From positions 1 to 64,000 of the forward strand of contig JALGZP010000011.1 in assembly GCA_025774845.1 (NCBI GenBank): DNA of 64,000 nt, written 5' to 3'. Position numbers and translations under genes: made by a program. The stretch's first letter is position 1. Every line of letters starts with the position of its first letter. The DNA comes from a bacterium. Its GTDB lineage: Bacteria > Arandabacterota > Arandabacteria > Arandabacterales > Arandabacteraceae. The notes under the pieces were generated by a model that saw only the letters and a program-made list of their open reading frames with translations, was not told where the DNA came from and searched no databases. Below, one piece after another: positions 9,850 through 19,089 of the stretch.

Positions 9850-10302
9850 ATGAAGATATCTTTCCTCAAGAAGTTGATTCAGATTGTCGAATCAAGTGAG
9901 ATAGAGGAGCTAGAGGTAAGAAGGTGGTGGACAAAGGTAAGAATTACCAAGTCCAGGCCAAGGAATGGCACCACCAATACCGGTAGCCCGGTGGAAACTC
10001 GGGTCGATGGCAAGTTGGTCGACGGTGAGTTGCAGACAGAGCCTGCAGCAACCGACGATAATCTTGCCGAGATCAAATCGCCCATGGTTGGAACGTTCTA
10101 CAGGTCAGCGAGCCCCGGTGCCGAGCCCTACGTCGAAGTGGGGCAACAGGTACAGACGGGGCAGGTGGTCTGCATCATCGAGGCCATGAAGCTGATGAAT
10201 GAGATCGAGTCTGACATCTCAGGCAACATCGCTAAGATCCTTGTGGAGAACGGCCAGCCGGTGGAATTCGGGCAAACCCTGTTCCTGGTCTCACCTTCAT
10301 AG
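9850..10302 (+). CDS. accB: Acetyl-CoA carboxylase biotin carboxyl carrier protein
   Basis: [24 protein letters not shown] and [12 protein letters not shown] biotin site. Confidence 0.97.
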   Translation: MKISFLKKLIQIVESSEIEELEVRRWWTKVRITKSRPRNGTTNTGSPVETRVDGKLVDGELQTEPAATDDNLAEIKSPMVGTFYRSASPGAEPYVEVGQQVQTGQVVCIIEAMKLMNEIESDISGNIAKILVENGQPVEFGQTLFLVSPS

Positions 10303-10312
10303 GAGTCAGACA

Positions 10313-11419
10313 ATGGACATCAAGTCGCTTCTTGAGGAAATCGTAAGAAAGAACGCCTCAGACCTCCATGTGAAAGTCGGCACATCCCCAACCGTGAGAA
10401 TCGACGGGATACTCGAGCCGCTCGATGCGGAGCCCCCGACATACGACGAGGTGGACGCCGCATGTGCTGAGATACTAACACCGAGGCAGAAGGAGATCTT
10501 TGACGAGACCAACGAGGTCGACTTCGCGTTCGGAGTGCCGGGGCTTGCAAGGTTCAGAGCGAACTTCTACAAGCAGCGCGGTACGGTGGCGATGGTGTTC
10601 AGGCTGATTCCGTTCGACCCGCCCCAGTTTGATGAACTCAATCTTCCGGATACGATCAGAGAACTTGCATTGCGCCCGAGAGGCCTGGTTCTTGTGACCG
10701 GTACAGTCGGGTCGGGTAAGTCAACGACCCTTGCCGCGATGGTGAGAGTGATAAACGAGACGCTTTGCAAGAACGTGATAACCGTTGAAGATCCGATCGA
10801 GTTCCTTCACAGGGACTGCAATAGCATCATCAGTCAGAGAGAGGTGGGGAGTGATACCGAGACCTTTGCCGCAGCCTTGAAACACATTCTCAGGCAGGAT
10901 CCCGATGTGATCCTCATAGGTGAGATCAGAGACCAGACTACGATGTCCATCGCGCTCACCGCGGCCAACACGGGCCACCTTGTTTTCAGTACTCTCCACA
11001 CGGTTGATGCGGCACAGGCAGTAAACCGTACAATCTCGTTTTTCCCGCCCCATCAGCACCAGGAGATAAGATTCCTTCTGTCAAACTGCCTGCAGGCCAT
11101 CGTATCACAGCGGCTGGTACCGAGAGCAGATACTGAGGGACGAGTGCCGGCGATTGAAGTTATGATTGCAACCGAGACCATTAAGGAGTATCTTGTGGAT
11201 GCTGCCCGTACGGAGCTTATCAAGAGCACGATAGAGGAGAGCACTACGGAGTATGGTATGCAGTCATTCGATCAGTCGCTTCTGTCGTGGTACAATAAGG
11301 GAGTTATAACCCTTGAGGAGGCACTGCGTCACGCTTCGAGCCCGACGGCACTTCAGATCAAGGCAAAGGGAATTCAGACGGGTTCGGATGTCTCGTGGAC
11401 ACCGCTTGTGTCTGAATAG
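10313..11419 (+). CDS. pilT: PilT-family twitching motility ATPase
   Basis: [23 protein letters not shown], Walker [37 protein letters not shown]. Start taken at ATG 10313. Confidence 0.93.
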   Translation: MDIKSLLEEIVRKNASDLHVKVGTSPTVRIDGILEPLDAEPPTYDEVDAACAEILTPRQKEIFDETNEVDFAFGVPGLARFRANFYKQRGTVAMVFRLIPFDPPQFDELNLPDTIRELALRPRGLVLVTGTVGSGKSTTLAAMVRVINETLCKNVITVEDPIEFLHRDCNSIISQREVGSDTETFAAALKHILRQDPDVILIGEIRDQTTMSIALTAANTGHLVFSTLHTVDAAQAVNRTISFFPPHQHQEIRFLLSNCLQAIVSQRLVPRADTEGRVPAIEVMIATETIKEYLVDAARTELIKSTIEESTTEYGMQSFDQSLLSWYNKGVITLEEALRHASSPTALQIKAKGIQTGSDVSWTPLVSE

Positions 11420-11421
11420 GC

Positions 11422-12816
11422 ATGTTTGATAAAATCCTTATCGCCAACCGGGGAGAGATTGCTCTCCGGGTAATCCGAGCCTGCAAGGAGATGGGCGTGC
11501 GCACCGTCGCCGTCTACTCCGAGGCTGATCGCGATTCACTCCACGTCAGATTCGCCGATGAGATCGTCTGCATCGGCCCTCCCAGAGCGACCGAAAGCTA
11601 TCTCAACGCCCCCAGGATAATCAGTGCCGCCGAGGTTACAGGCGCTGAGGCAATACACCCGGGATATGGTTTCCTTGCTGAGAACGCGGATTTTGCCGAG
11701 GCCTGTGAGTCATGCGGTCTTAAATTCATCGGGCCGGGGGCTGACCTCATATCCAAGATGGGGGACAAGGCCGCCGCCAGGGAAGCCATGTTGAAGGCAG
11801 GCGTCCCGGTTGTGCCCGGGAGTCTCGGGGCCGTCGACAGTGTCGAGGATGCGCTCTCCGTTGCGCGGGAGATCGGTTATCCGGTGATGATCAAGGCATC
11901 GGGTGGTGGCGGTGGCAAAGGTATGCGTCTGGCCAGAGATGATGAGGAGCTCGGCAAGGCATTTGAAGCGGCTGCCGGCGAGGCCGAAGCGAGTTTCGGA
12001 AACCGGGAAGTCTATCTTGAAAAACTGATCCAGGCACCGAGACACATCGAGATGCAGGTGCTGTGTGATTCGATGGGGGGCTCGGTGTATCTGGGGGAGA
12101 GGGACTGTTCGGTTCAGCGGAAACACCAGAAACTGATAGAAGAGGCACCTTCCCCGGCGGTCGATGAAGAACTGAGACTCAAACTGGGTGATGCCGCGAT
12201 CCGGGGTGCCGTCTCGGTGGGTTATGAAAATGCCGGTACGGTGGAGTTTCTGATGGACTCAGACGGCAGTTTCTACTTCATCGAGATGAACACAAGGGTC
12301 CAGGTCGAGCACTGTGTGACCGAGATGATTACCGGGATCGACATCGTGCGCGAACAGATCAGGATTGCGGCCGGAGAGCCGCTTTCCGTAACCCAGAAAG
12401 ACGTCACCATCACGGGTCATGCGATAGAGTGCAGGATAAACGCTGAAGATCCCGACAGGAATTTTGCCCCGTCACCGGGCACGATTGAGGCAATCAACAT
12501 ACCCGGCGGGCCGGGTATAAGAGTAGATACGCATGCATACGCCCAGTACGTTATCCCGGCCTTCTACGATTCGCTGATTGCGAAACTTGTCGCCTACGGG
12601 CCGGATCGGGCCCGAGCCGTCGAGCGGATGCTGCGCGCGCTCGATGAGTTCATAGTAGAAGGCGTGCACACCACCATCCCATTTCACCGGAAGGCCGTGG
12701 AAAGCGACCTCTTCCGGTCCGGCAACTTCGACACCCGGTTCGTAGATCAACTCGCGAATCCGGAGGCCCCTCGAAATACCGCCGAGAAGAAGGATCTGTC
12801 AGGAGTGCATACCTGA
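11422..12816 (+). CDS. accC: Biotin carboxylase subunit of acetyl-CoA carboxylase
   Basis: [59 protein letters not shown]. Confidence 0.97.
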   Translation: MFDKILIANRGEIALRVIRACKEMGVRTVAVYSEADRDSLHVRFADEIVCIGPPRATESYLNAPRIISAAEVTGAEAIHPGYGFLAENADFAEACESCGLKFIGPGADLISKMGDKAAAREAMLKAGVPVVPGSLGAVDSVEDALSVAREIGYPVMIKASGGGGGKGMRLARDDEELGKAFEAAAGEAEASFGNREVYLEKLIQAPRHIEMQVLCDSMGGSVYLGERDCSVQRKHQKLIEEAPSPAVDEELRLKLGDAAIRGAVSVGYENAGTVEFLMDSDGSFYFIEMNTRVQVEHCVTEMITGIDIVREQIRIAAGEPLSVTQKDVTITGHAIECRINAEDPDRNFAPSPGTIEAINIPGGPGIRVDTHAYAQYVIPAFYDSLIAKLVAYGPDRARAVERMLRALDEFIVEGVHTTIPFHRKAVESDLFRSGNFDTRFVDQLANPEAPRNTAEKKDLSGVHT

Positions 12817-12817
12817 A

Positions 12818-13555
12818 ATGAGGATCGAAAGCCTTTTCACACCCGGTGAGATCACCGAGTCAACAGTCAAAGGCACGACGGTTGCGGTTATCGATGTGCT
12901 GAGGGCGGGTACGACGGCTGCCTACGCTATGTCGGGTGGATGCGAGAGGATCATCCCGGTTGCGACGGTTGAAGCGGCAACGAATCTGGCCGCCTCTCTG
13001 GATAAGACGGTTACACTCCTGGGTGGTGAGCGTGAGGGGAAGCGCATAGACGGGTTTGACCTGGGGAACTCACCCCTTGAATACACATCCGATGTTGTGA
13101 AGAAGAAGACCATCATCCTGGCAACGACCAACGGAACCAGGACCATCTCCATGGGCCAGGGCGCCAAGGAGATACTGATAGCCTCCTTTGTTAACATGCG
13201 TACGGTTGTCGACTATGTGGCCGGTCTCGACGAAGAACTGCTTACGGTGGTCTGTGCCGGACAGGACGATAGATTCGCGCTTGAGGACGCCGTCTGTGCC
13301 GGGATGTTGATAGCGAGACTCTCCCGGGATAACGATGTTGATCTCAATGATGGGGCCCAAGCGGCCCGTCTGCTTTACCGGCAGAACGAGGAGGCCATTC
13401 CCTCGCTGCTCAAGAACTGCGAGCATGGAAGATACCTTGAGAGCCTGGGGTTCGGCAAGGATCTCGATGTTTGCGGTAGAGTCGACAGTCTGAGGGTTCT
13501 GCCGATCGTCAAGGATGGCAGAATCAACAAGGCGAAGCGGCCAAGACGGAAATAG
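12818..13555 (+). CDS. comB: 2-phosphosulfolactate phosphatase family protein
   Basis: AVIDVLRAGTTAAYAMSGG, LLGGEREGKRIDGFDLGNSPLEYT, TTNGTRTI. Confidence 0.9.
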   Translation: MRIESLFTPGEITESTVKGTTVAVIDVLRAGTTAAYAMSGGCERIIPVATVEAATNLAASLDKTVTLLGGEREGKRIDGFDLGNSPLEYTSDVVKKKTIILATTNGTRTISMGQGAKEILIASFVNMRTVVDYVAGLDEELLTVVCAGQDDRFALEDAVCAGMLIARLSRDNDVDLNDGAQAARLLYRQNEEAIPSLLKNCEHGRYLESLGFGKDLDVCGRVDSLRVLPIVKDGRINKAKRPRRK

Positions 13556-13601
13556 GCAGACATTCCTTCCACTTTGCGCTATACTCTCCCGGGGGTAAAT
13601 C

Positions 13602-14039
13602 ATGATGGACAAGGATGCTCTACGTATAATCGATGCCAACGGCAATCGTTCGAGGGAAGCGCTGAGAGTGATAGAAGACGTCGTCAGGTTCCGGAGCGAA
13701 GACGCCCGTTTGACCTCGAAACTGAAGAAGGAAAGACATGTTATTGCAAAGCATTGCGACCGTCTCTTAAAGCAAGATATGAAGGGCTTTGAGGCCAGAG
13801 ACACTCACGGGGATCCGGGCCGGGACTCGATGACCCGCGGCGAGGCGGCACGGGGAGACTGGACGGACGTGCTGATCTCCAATTTCAGGAGAGCCGAGGA
13901 AAGTCTCAGGGTACTTGAAGAGGTCAGCAAACTCATCGATGTTGCTCTGAGCAGGCAGTTTAAGCGATCGAGGTTCAGGGTCTACAATCTTGAGAAGGCG
14001 TGCCTATCCGCGACGGAGGACGGGTGTGAGACCGATTGA
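13602..14039 (+). CDS. thiD2: ThiD2-like domain protein (ThiE-associated N-terminal family)
   Basis: ALRIIDANGNRSREALRVIEDVVRF and RAEESLRVLEEVSKL, with a thiE reading frame overlapping its stop. Confidence 0.75.
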   Translation: MMDKDALRIIDANGNRSREALRVIEDVVRFRSEDARLTSKLKKERHVIAKHCDRLLKQDMKGFEARDTHGDPGRDSMTRGEAARGDWTDVLISNFRRAEESLRVLEEVSKLIDVALSRQFKRSRFRVYNLEKACLSATEDGCETD

Positions 14040-14564
14040 CCTCTCGCTTTATGTGATTGTCGACAGCGGCGTACTGGGGCCGCTGGCATTCGAAGAGTAT
14101 ACCCGGGAGATCCTGGCAGGCGGAGCCACGTGCCTGCAGGTTCGGATGAAGACCCGTTGGTGACGGGGGCCGACGGGGTCCACGTGGGTGACGACGACAT
14201 GGCCGTCGCCGATGCAAGAAGGATATGCGGGAGCGACATGGTGATCGGTGGATCAGCAATCGATGTCAAGGGAGCGAAGGCGATGCGTGACGCCGGTGCG
14301 GATTACCTCGGTGTCGGACCGGTCTTTGCGACACCGGTAAAGCCCTACAAGGCTGCGCTCGCGCCGGGTACGCTCCGGTCGATCCGCCGCGAAATTAGCT
14401 TGCCAATAGTGGCAATAGGTGGCATAAATGAGACGAATGCAGCCGCACCGCTTGGCGAAGGAGCCGACGGTGTAGCTGTGATTTCTGCCCTGCGTCGGTG
14501 TCAAAGCCCAAAGGAGGCGGCATCGCGGCTTAAGAAAGCCATAGACCACGCAAAGAAGAGGTGA
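14026..14564 (+). pseudogene. thiE: Thiamine-phosphate synthase (thiE) interrupted by an internal out-of-frame deletion
   Basis: GTG 14026: VRPIDLSLYVIVDSG...EILAGGATCLQVRMKTRW* (stop 14161-14163). A different frame resumes DPLVTGADGVHVGDDDM...DYLGVGPVFATPVKP...LPIVAIGGI to 14564. The segment between the first substrate motif and GADGVH is missing. Confidence 0.75.
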
Positions 14565-14571
14565 CGAGACG

Positions 14572-16683
14572 ATGGCCATTGGACGCAGGGAAAGTCTGAG
14601 CACGGTCTCCGGCATTGTACTGATATGCTTCAGCATTCTCACCGTTGTCGGTCTTGTGGGCGGCCCCGAAGCTCTCGGCAAGCTGAGTTTCCATCTGAAG
14701 ACCAATGTCGTACCCTACATAAACCTCCTCGCCTGGCTCATACCGGTTCTGTGCGTTTACTGGGGCTGGAAGCTTATTGTGGGCGGTCCCTATCTGAGAG
14801 GTATCGCCTTCTCCGCGTTCATCCTTATGGCTTACTTCACGCTGTCCGTGTTCTGGTACGTTGCATTGCCGGCCGATGCGGCCTCAGCCGAGAATCTCGG
14901 CGGGAAACTGGGGCACCGGTGCGCCGGGTATCTTGTTGAGTTCATCGGCCCGGTTGGTAGCGGGATTGCGGTGGTGGCCGGTCTTGCGGTTCTTTTTGTC
15001 CTTGTGTCGGGCATCAGTGTACGCAGTGGAGCTTTGTGGCTTGAAGAGGGTCTTAAAGGGCTTGCGGGCCGTTTCTCCTTCGAGCCCGAGACAGCACCCA
15101 AGCGGTCAAAGCCGCGTGTGGCCAGACAGCCGGCTCCACGTCGACCTGAACCTGCGCGTGCAGAGGATGACGACAAACCGGTGCGAGAGAAGATAATAAC
15201 CCCGCCTCCACCCAAGGTGCTTTCGAGATCCACGGAACCCCAGCCATCGCTCGGGCTGCACAGTCCGGAACGGACGACCGATGGATCGGACTACAAACGG
15301 CCGCCGCTCACGACATTTGAGGACAGCAAGTCGGATGTCGTGATGCCCGAGGAGGAGCTGAGGGACCTTGCGAAGTATCTTGAGGATAAGCTCTCAAAGT
15401 TCGACATAGAAGCGCGCGTCGTTGAGATTCACCCGGGACCGGTGATCACGAGGTTTGAGATCGAACCCGGTGTTTCCACAAAGGTGCACCAGGTCGTAAA
15501 CCTGGCTGATGACCTCGCCCTTGCGCTTAAGGCAAGAAGCTTAAGGATCCTTGCTCCGATTCCCGGTAAGGGAACGATAGGCATCGAAGTCCCGAACAAC
15601 CATCCGAGCACAGTTGCGATCAAGGAGATACTTGCTTCCGACCGCTTCGCGGCTTCGCCGTCCAAACTTGAATTGGCTCTCGGGAAAGATGTCGCAGGAA
15701 ACGCATACACGGCCGATCTTGAGGCCATGCCGCATCTCTTGATAGCCGGTGCGACCGGCTCCGGCAAGAGCGTGTGCATAAACACCATAATCACGAGTCT
15801 CGTTTACAGGAATTCTCCACAGGACGTCCAGCTCCTTCTTATCGATCCGAAACGCCTGGAGTTAAACCAGTATGAGGGCATACCGCACCTGGTCTGCGAG
15901 GTGGTGACAGAGGCCAAGAAGGCTGTGCGGGCGCTTGGCTGGGTGGTCGAAGAGATGGACATGAGGTATCAGATTCTGGCCAAACGGGGTGTGAGGAACA
16001 TCCAGTCATACGGTGAGGGTCTGCCGTATATCGTTGTCGTTATCGATGAACTTGCGGACCTTATGCTAATGGTTCCCCAGGAAATAGAGACGGCAGTGAC
16101 CAAACTCGCGCAGATGGCGAGAGCTGTCGGGATCCACCTCATAGTTGCCACACAGCGTCCGTCGGTAGATGTGATCACGGGTGTGATCAAAGCCAACTTC
16201 CCATGTCGTTTCGCGTTCAAGGTTGCATCGAAGATCGATTCGCGGACGATAATCGATGCCAACGGCGCGCAGCAGCTGCTCGGCAAAGGTGACATGTTAC
16301 TCCTGCCGCCGGGGTCGTCTGAACCGATCAGGGTCCACGGTGCATTCGTCTCTTCCAAGGAGACTCAGAAGATGGTGGAGTTCCTCAAGGAGCAGTCACA
16401 CCTTGCGTGTCCGGCCTTCTCGCTGGAAAGCGTGGAGCAGCGTCGTGAGGTTCCCGTGGACCAGAGGGACGAGCTCTATGAGGATGCCGCGCGCATTGTG
16501 ATAACACACCAGCAGGGATCCGTCTCATTGCTCCAGCGAAGACTCAAGGTAGGATATTCGCGTGCTGCCAGGTTGATCGACTTCCTCGAAGAGGCCGGTA
16601 TCGTCGGACCGTTTGAGGGCAGCAAAGCCAGACAGGTTCTGGTCGACGAGTCGTATCTTGAGGACCTGTCGAGCAAGCATTAG
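14572..16683 (+). CDS. ftsK: DNA translocase FtsK/SpoIIIE
   Basis: N-terminal TM helices, Walker A AGATGSGKSVCINTII, C-terminal gamma domain VSLLQRRLKVGYSRAARLIDFLEEAGIVGP. Confidence 0.97.
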   Translation: MAIGRRESLSTVSGIVLICFSILTVVGLVGGPEALGKLSFHLKTNVVPYINLLAWLIPVLCVYWGWKLIVGGPYLRGIAFSAFILMAYFTLSVFWYVALPADAASAENLGGKLGHRCAGYLVEFIGPVGSGIAVVAGLAVLFVLVSGISVRSGALWLEEGLKGLAGRFSFEPETAPKRSKPRVARQPAPRRPEPARAEDDDKPVREKIITPPPPKVLSRSTEPQPSLGLHSPERTTDGSDYKRPPLTTFEDSKSDVVMPEEELRDLAKYLEDKLSKFDIEARVVEIHPGPVITRFEIEPGVSTKVHQVVNLADDLALALKARSLRILAPIPGKGTIGIEVPNNHPSTVAIKEILASDRFAASPSKLELALGKDVAGNAYTADLEAMPHLLIAGATGSGKSVCINTIITSLVYRNSPQDVQLLLIDPKRLELNQYEGIPHLVCEVVTEAKKAVRALGWVVEEMDMRYQILAKRGVRNIQSYGEGLPYIVVVIDELADLMLMVPQEIETAVTKLAQMARAVGIHLIVATQRPSVDVITGVIKANFPCRFAFKVASKIDSRTIIDANGAQQLLGKGDMLLLPPGSSEPIRVHGAFVSSKETQKMVEFLKEQSHLACPAFSLESVEQRREVPVDQRDELYEDAARIVITHQQGSVSLLQRRLKVGYSRAARLIDFLEEAGIVGPFEGSKARQVLVDESYLEDLSSKH

Positions 16684-16691
16684 CTGGTGCC

Positions 16692-18023
16692 ATGGAGCGG
16701 GTCAGAGTCTATCTTCACCCCGTCGGATGTCCCAAGGCCAACGTCGATCTCGAGAAGGTGAGCAGGGGGCTTAAGGACAAGGGTTTCGAAATCGCCGATC
16801 TTCCAACCGGTGCCCTGGTCGCTGTACTGTTCGGGTGTGCCTTCATCGATGATGCCAAACGTGAATCCATAGATACTATCCTCGAGATCGGTGAGCTCAA
16901 GCGAGAGGGTGATCTTAAGTATCTCGTGGTCACAGGCTGTCTGCCCGAGAAGTACACGGAGAGCGTGACACAGTCCCTGCCTGAGGTTGATGCTTTTATC
17001 GGTAACTCTTACCTTGACTCACTTCCGGCACTAGTGAGTGATCTTTGCCGGGGAGAGCTCGGAAAGAAGCAGTGGGTAGGCGGCCCCTTCGAGTGGGGAC
17101 GAAGTGAGTTGCGGTCTGTTCCCAGGTCCTCCCCATGGACCAGGACGGTAATGATCTCCGACGGTTGTGATAACGGCTGCACGTATTGCTCGATCCCACA
17201 CATGAGAGGCGGCCTTAGGAGTCGAGAGGTTCCGGAGATTATAAGCGAGATCGATCTCGTGGTAGGCCAGGGTGCGAAGGAAGTGGTCCTTGCAGGTCAG
17301 GACACCGCTTCTTACGGGAAGGATACCGGGCAAAGCGATCTCCCGCGGCTCCTGGCCGAGGTGGCGGCACGCTTTCCCTCACAGTGGATAAGACTGTCGT
17401 ATATCAATCCGGACAACATGGATACCGGTCTTGGTCCCGTCATAGCGTGTTACTCAAATGTATGCAACTATGTCGACCTGCCCATTCAGCACGCCTCACC
17501 GAAGATCCTGGCCGCGATGGGGAGAAGATCTGACCCTGATTGGGTCGCTTCAAGGATCGATGCCCTCAGAGAGGCTGTGCCCGATGTCGCTTTGCGCACG
17601 AGCGTGATAGTCGGTTTCCCCGGTGAAAAGGAGACCGATGTCGATCTCCTGCTCGACTTCCTGCGCAGAATCGAATTCGATCTTGCGGGGGTGTTTGCAT
17701 TTTCGCCACAGGAGGGGACGCCGGCGGCCGCACTCAAGAGCCGTGTACCTGGAGACACCGCGCAGGACCGGCTGGTAGAGGTGACAGGTGTCCAGGAAGA
17801 GATCGCACGGAAGAGGATGGAGGCATTCATCGGCCGCGACCTCGATGTGCTCATCGAAGAAGTTGCGGACACCGGAGAGGCCACAGGCCGGTCTCAATAC
17901 GATATGGCCGAGATCGACCGGGTGATTCGTATCTCAGACTGCACCGCCCGGCCCGGTGACATGATCACCGCAAAGATCGACGGCATCTCCGCCCCCTACG
18001 AATGGGCCGCCACCTGCAAATAG
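16692..18023 (+). CDS. rimO: Ribosomal protein S12 methylthiotransferase
   Basis: LHPVGCPKANVDLEKV, SDGCDNGCTYCSIPHMRGGLRSR radical-SAM motif, RTSVIVGFPGE. Confidence 0.95.
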   Translation: MERVRVYLHPVGCPKANVDLEKVSRGLKDKGFEIADLPTGALVAVLFGCAFIDDAKRESIDTILEIGELKREGDLKYLVVTGCLPEKYTESVTQSLPEVDAFIGNSYLDSLPALVSDLCRGELGKKQWVGGPFEWGRSELRSVPRSSPWTRTVMISDGCDNGCTYCSIPHMRGGLRSREVPEIISEIDLVVGQGAKEVVLAGQDTASYGKDTGQSDLPRLLAEVAARFPSQWIRLSYINPDNMDTGLGPVIACYSNVCNYVDLPIQHASPKILAAMGRRSDPDWVASRIDALREAVPDVALRTSVIVGFPGEKETDVDLLLDFLRRIEFDLAGVFAFSPQEGTPAAALKSRVPGDTAQDRLVEVTGVQEEIARKRMEAFIGRDLDVLIEEVADTGEATGRSQYDMAEIDRVIRISDCTARPGDMITAKIDGISAPYEWAATCK

Positions 18024-18026
18024 AAG

Positions 18027-18175
18027 GGGGTCAGAGCTCGAAATTTGCGCGTTCTGAGGTAGTTGAGCTCTAACCGCAGACTGTTGCGCGGTTCTTAAGC
18101 TCTGATGCTGAGGTGGCTGCGCAAATTTCGAGCTCTGACCCCAAGGTGATTGCGCAAATTTCGAGCTCTGACCCC
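18027..18175. repeat. Nested palindromic element with an extra copy of its right arm
   Basis: GGGGTCAGAGCTCGAAATTTGCGC at 18027-18050. Its exact reverse complement is at 18119-18142 and again at 18152-18175. An inner arm pair AACCGC...GCGGTT lies between. Confidence 0.85.
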
Positions 18176-18183
18176 AGGTTTTG

Positions 18184-18546
18184 CTAGCAGGTGAGGTGGG
18201 CGGCGAAGGCGACTCGGGTGGGGTCGCCGTGGTCGCCCTGGCTGGCGAGCAGTTTCATGAATTCCTTACATGCCTCGCGGGTCGGTCGTTCGAGGAGTTT
18301 GATACCCAGTTCAGCCAGGCGCGTCCTGACCTCACCGGATACCTTCATCATACCGGGATCCCCGGTCCCGACCACGAGCACCTCGGGTTTGGCCTCCAGT
18401 ACGTCCCCGATATCGGCGAGAAGAAGATTGTGACCTTCAAGGCGCCACCAGTCGGGGACGACCTTGCCGTTGACGATCTTAAGATCTTTCGTGTAGCTCT
18501 TGCCGTCGATGGTTATCGTACCGAAATCGTATGCTTCGATTCTCAT
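18184..18546 (-). CDS. MTH938/DUF498-like domain protein
   Basis: MRIEAYDFGTITIDGKSYTKDLKIVNGKVVPDWWRLEGHNLLLADIGDVLEAKPEVLVVGTGDPGMMKVS. Confidence 0.7.
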   Translation of the reverse strand: MRIEAYDFGTITIDGKSYTKDLKIVNGKVVPDWWRLEGHNLLLADIGDVLEAKPEVLVVGTGDPGMMKVSGEVRTRLAELGIKLLERPTREACKEFMKLLASQGDHGDPTRVAFAAHLTC

Positions 18547-18577
18547 CAAATCACCTGTGAGCATTGTACTATTTCAC

Positions 18578-18606
18578 TTGACAAGATTTCAAGCCATCGC
18601 TATGGT
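18578..18606 (+). promoter_or_regulatory. Candidate sigma70-type promoter for the response regulator
   Basis: TTGACA (18578-18583), 17 nt, TATGGT (18601-18606). Confidence 0.42.
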
Positions 18607-18633
18607 GTCGGTGAACCTATCCCTTGAGAGGGG

Positions 18634-19035
18634 GTGATCGCCTTGGCAAAACTCCTCCTCGTCGAAGATGAGCCCGCCCAGCTTGACTTCTACAAGTGTC
18701 TATTAGCTGAAGACGGTCATGAGATCGAGGAAGCCAAGTGTGGCAGGGAAGCGATTGAGGTGGCAAAGCGGTTTTGCCCCTCGATCGTGGTGATGGACCT
18801 CGTGCTGCCTGACATGGATGGTGCCGAGACAATCTCGAGGCTGCTCAAGGAGTGCGGCCACCCGAAGATCATCATAAACACGGGATACAGCTCATACAGG
18901 TTCGACTTCCGCTGCTGGGGGGCTGATGCCTTCGTAGTCAAGTCATCGGATCCCAGCGAGCTCAAGGCGAAGGTCAGGCAGGTCCTCTCGGCGGGATCTG
19001 GCCGGGAAGAGTCAGGACGCGAGTCGCGCAACTGA
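18634..19035 (+). CDS. Stand-alone response-regulator receiver protein
   Basis: KLLLVEDEPAQLDFY, IVVMDLVLPDMDG, AFVVKSSDPSEL. No output domain and no adjacent kinase. Confidence 0.9.
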   Translation: MIALAKLLLVEDEPAQLDFYKCLLAEDGHEIEEAKCGREAIEVAKRFCPSIVVMDLVLPDMDGAETISRLLKECGHPKIIINTGYSSYRFDFRCWGADAFVVKSSDPSELKAKVRQVLSAGSGREESGRESRN

Positions 19036-19089
19036 ACGGAAAGGCGCTTTCAGAGGGAATACCTCTTTGGGAGTGCCTAGTTTTTTAGG

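Noticed and set aside
12818-13555. comB as evidence of coenzyme M biosynthesis
   Set aside because: No comA/comC/comDE in the window; ComB-family proteins are widespread in bacteria, so pathway assignment is unsupported.
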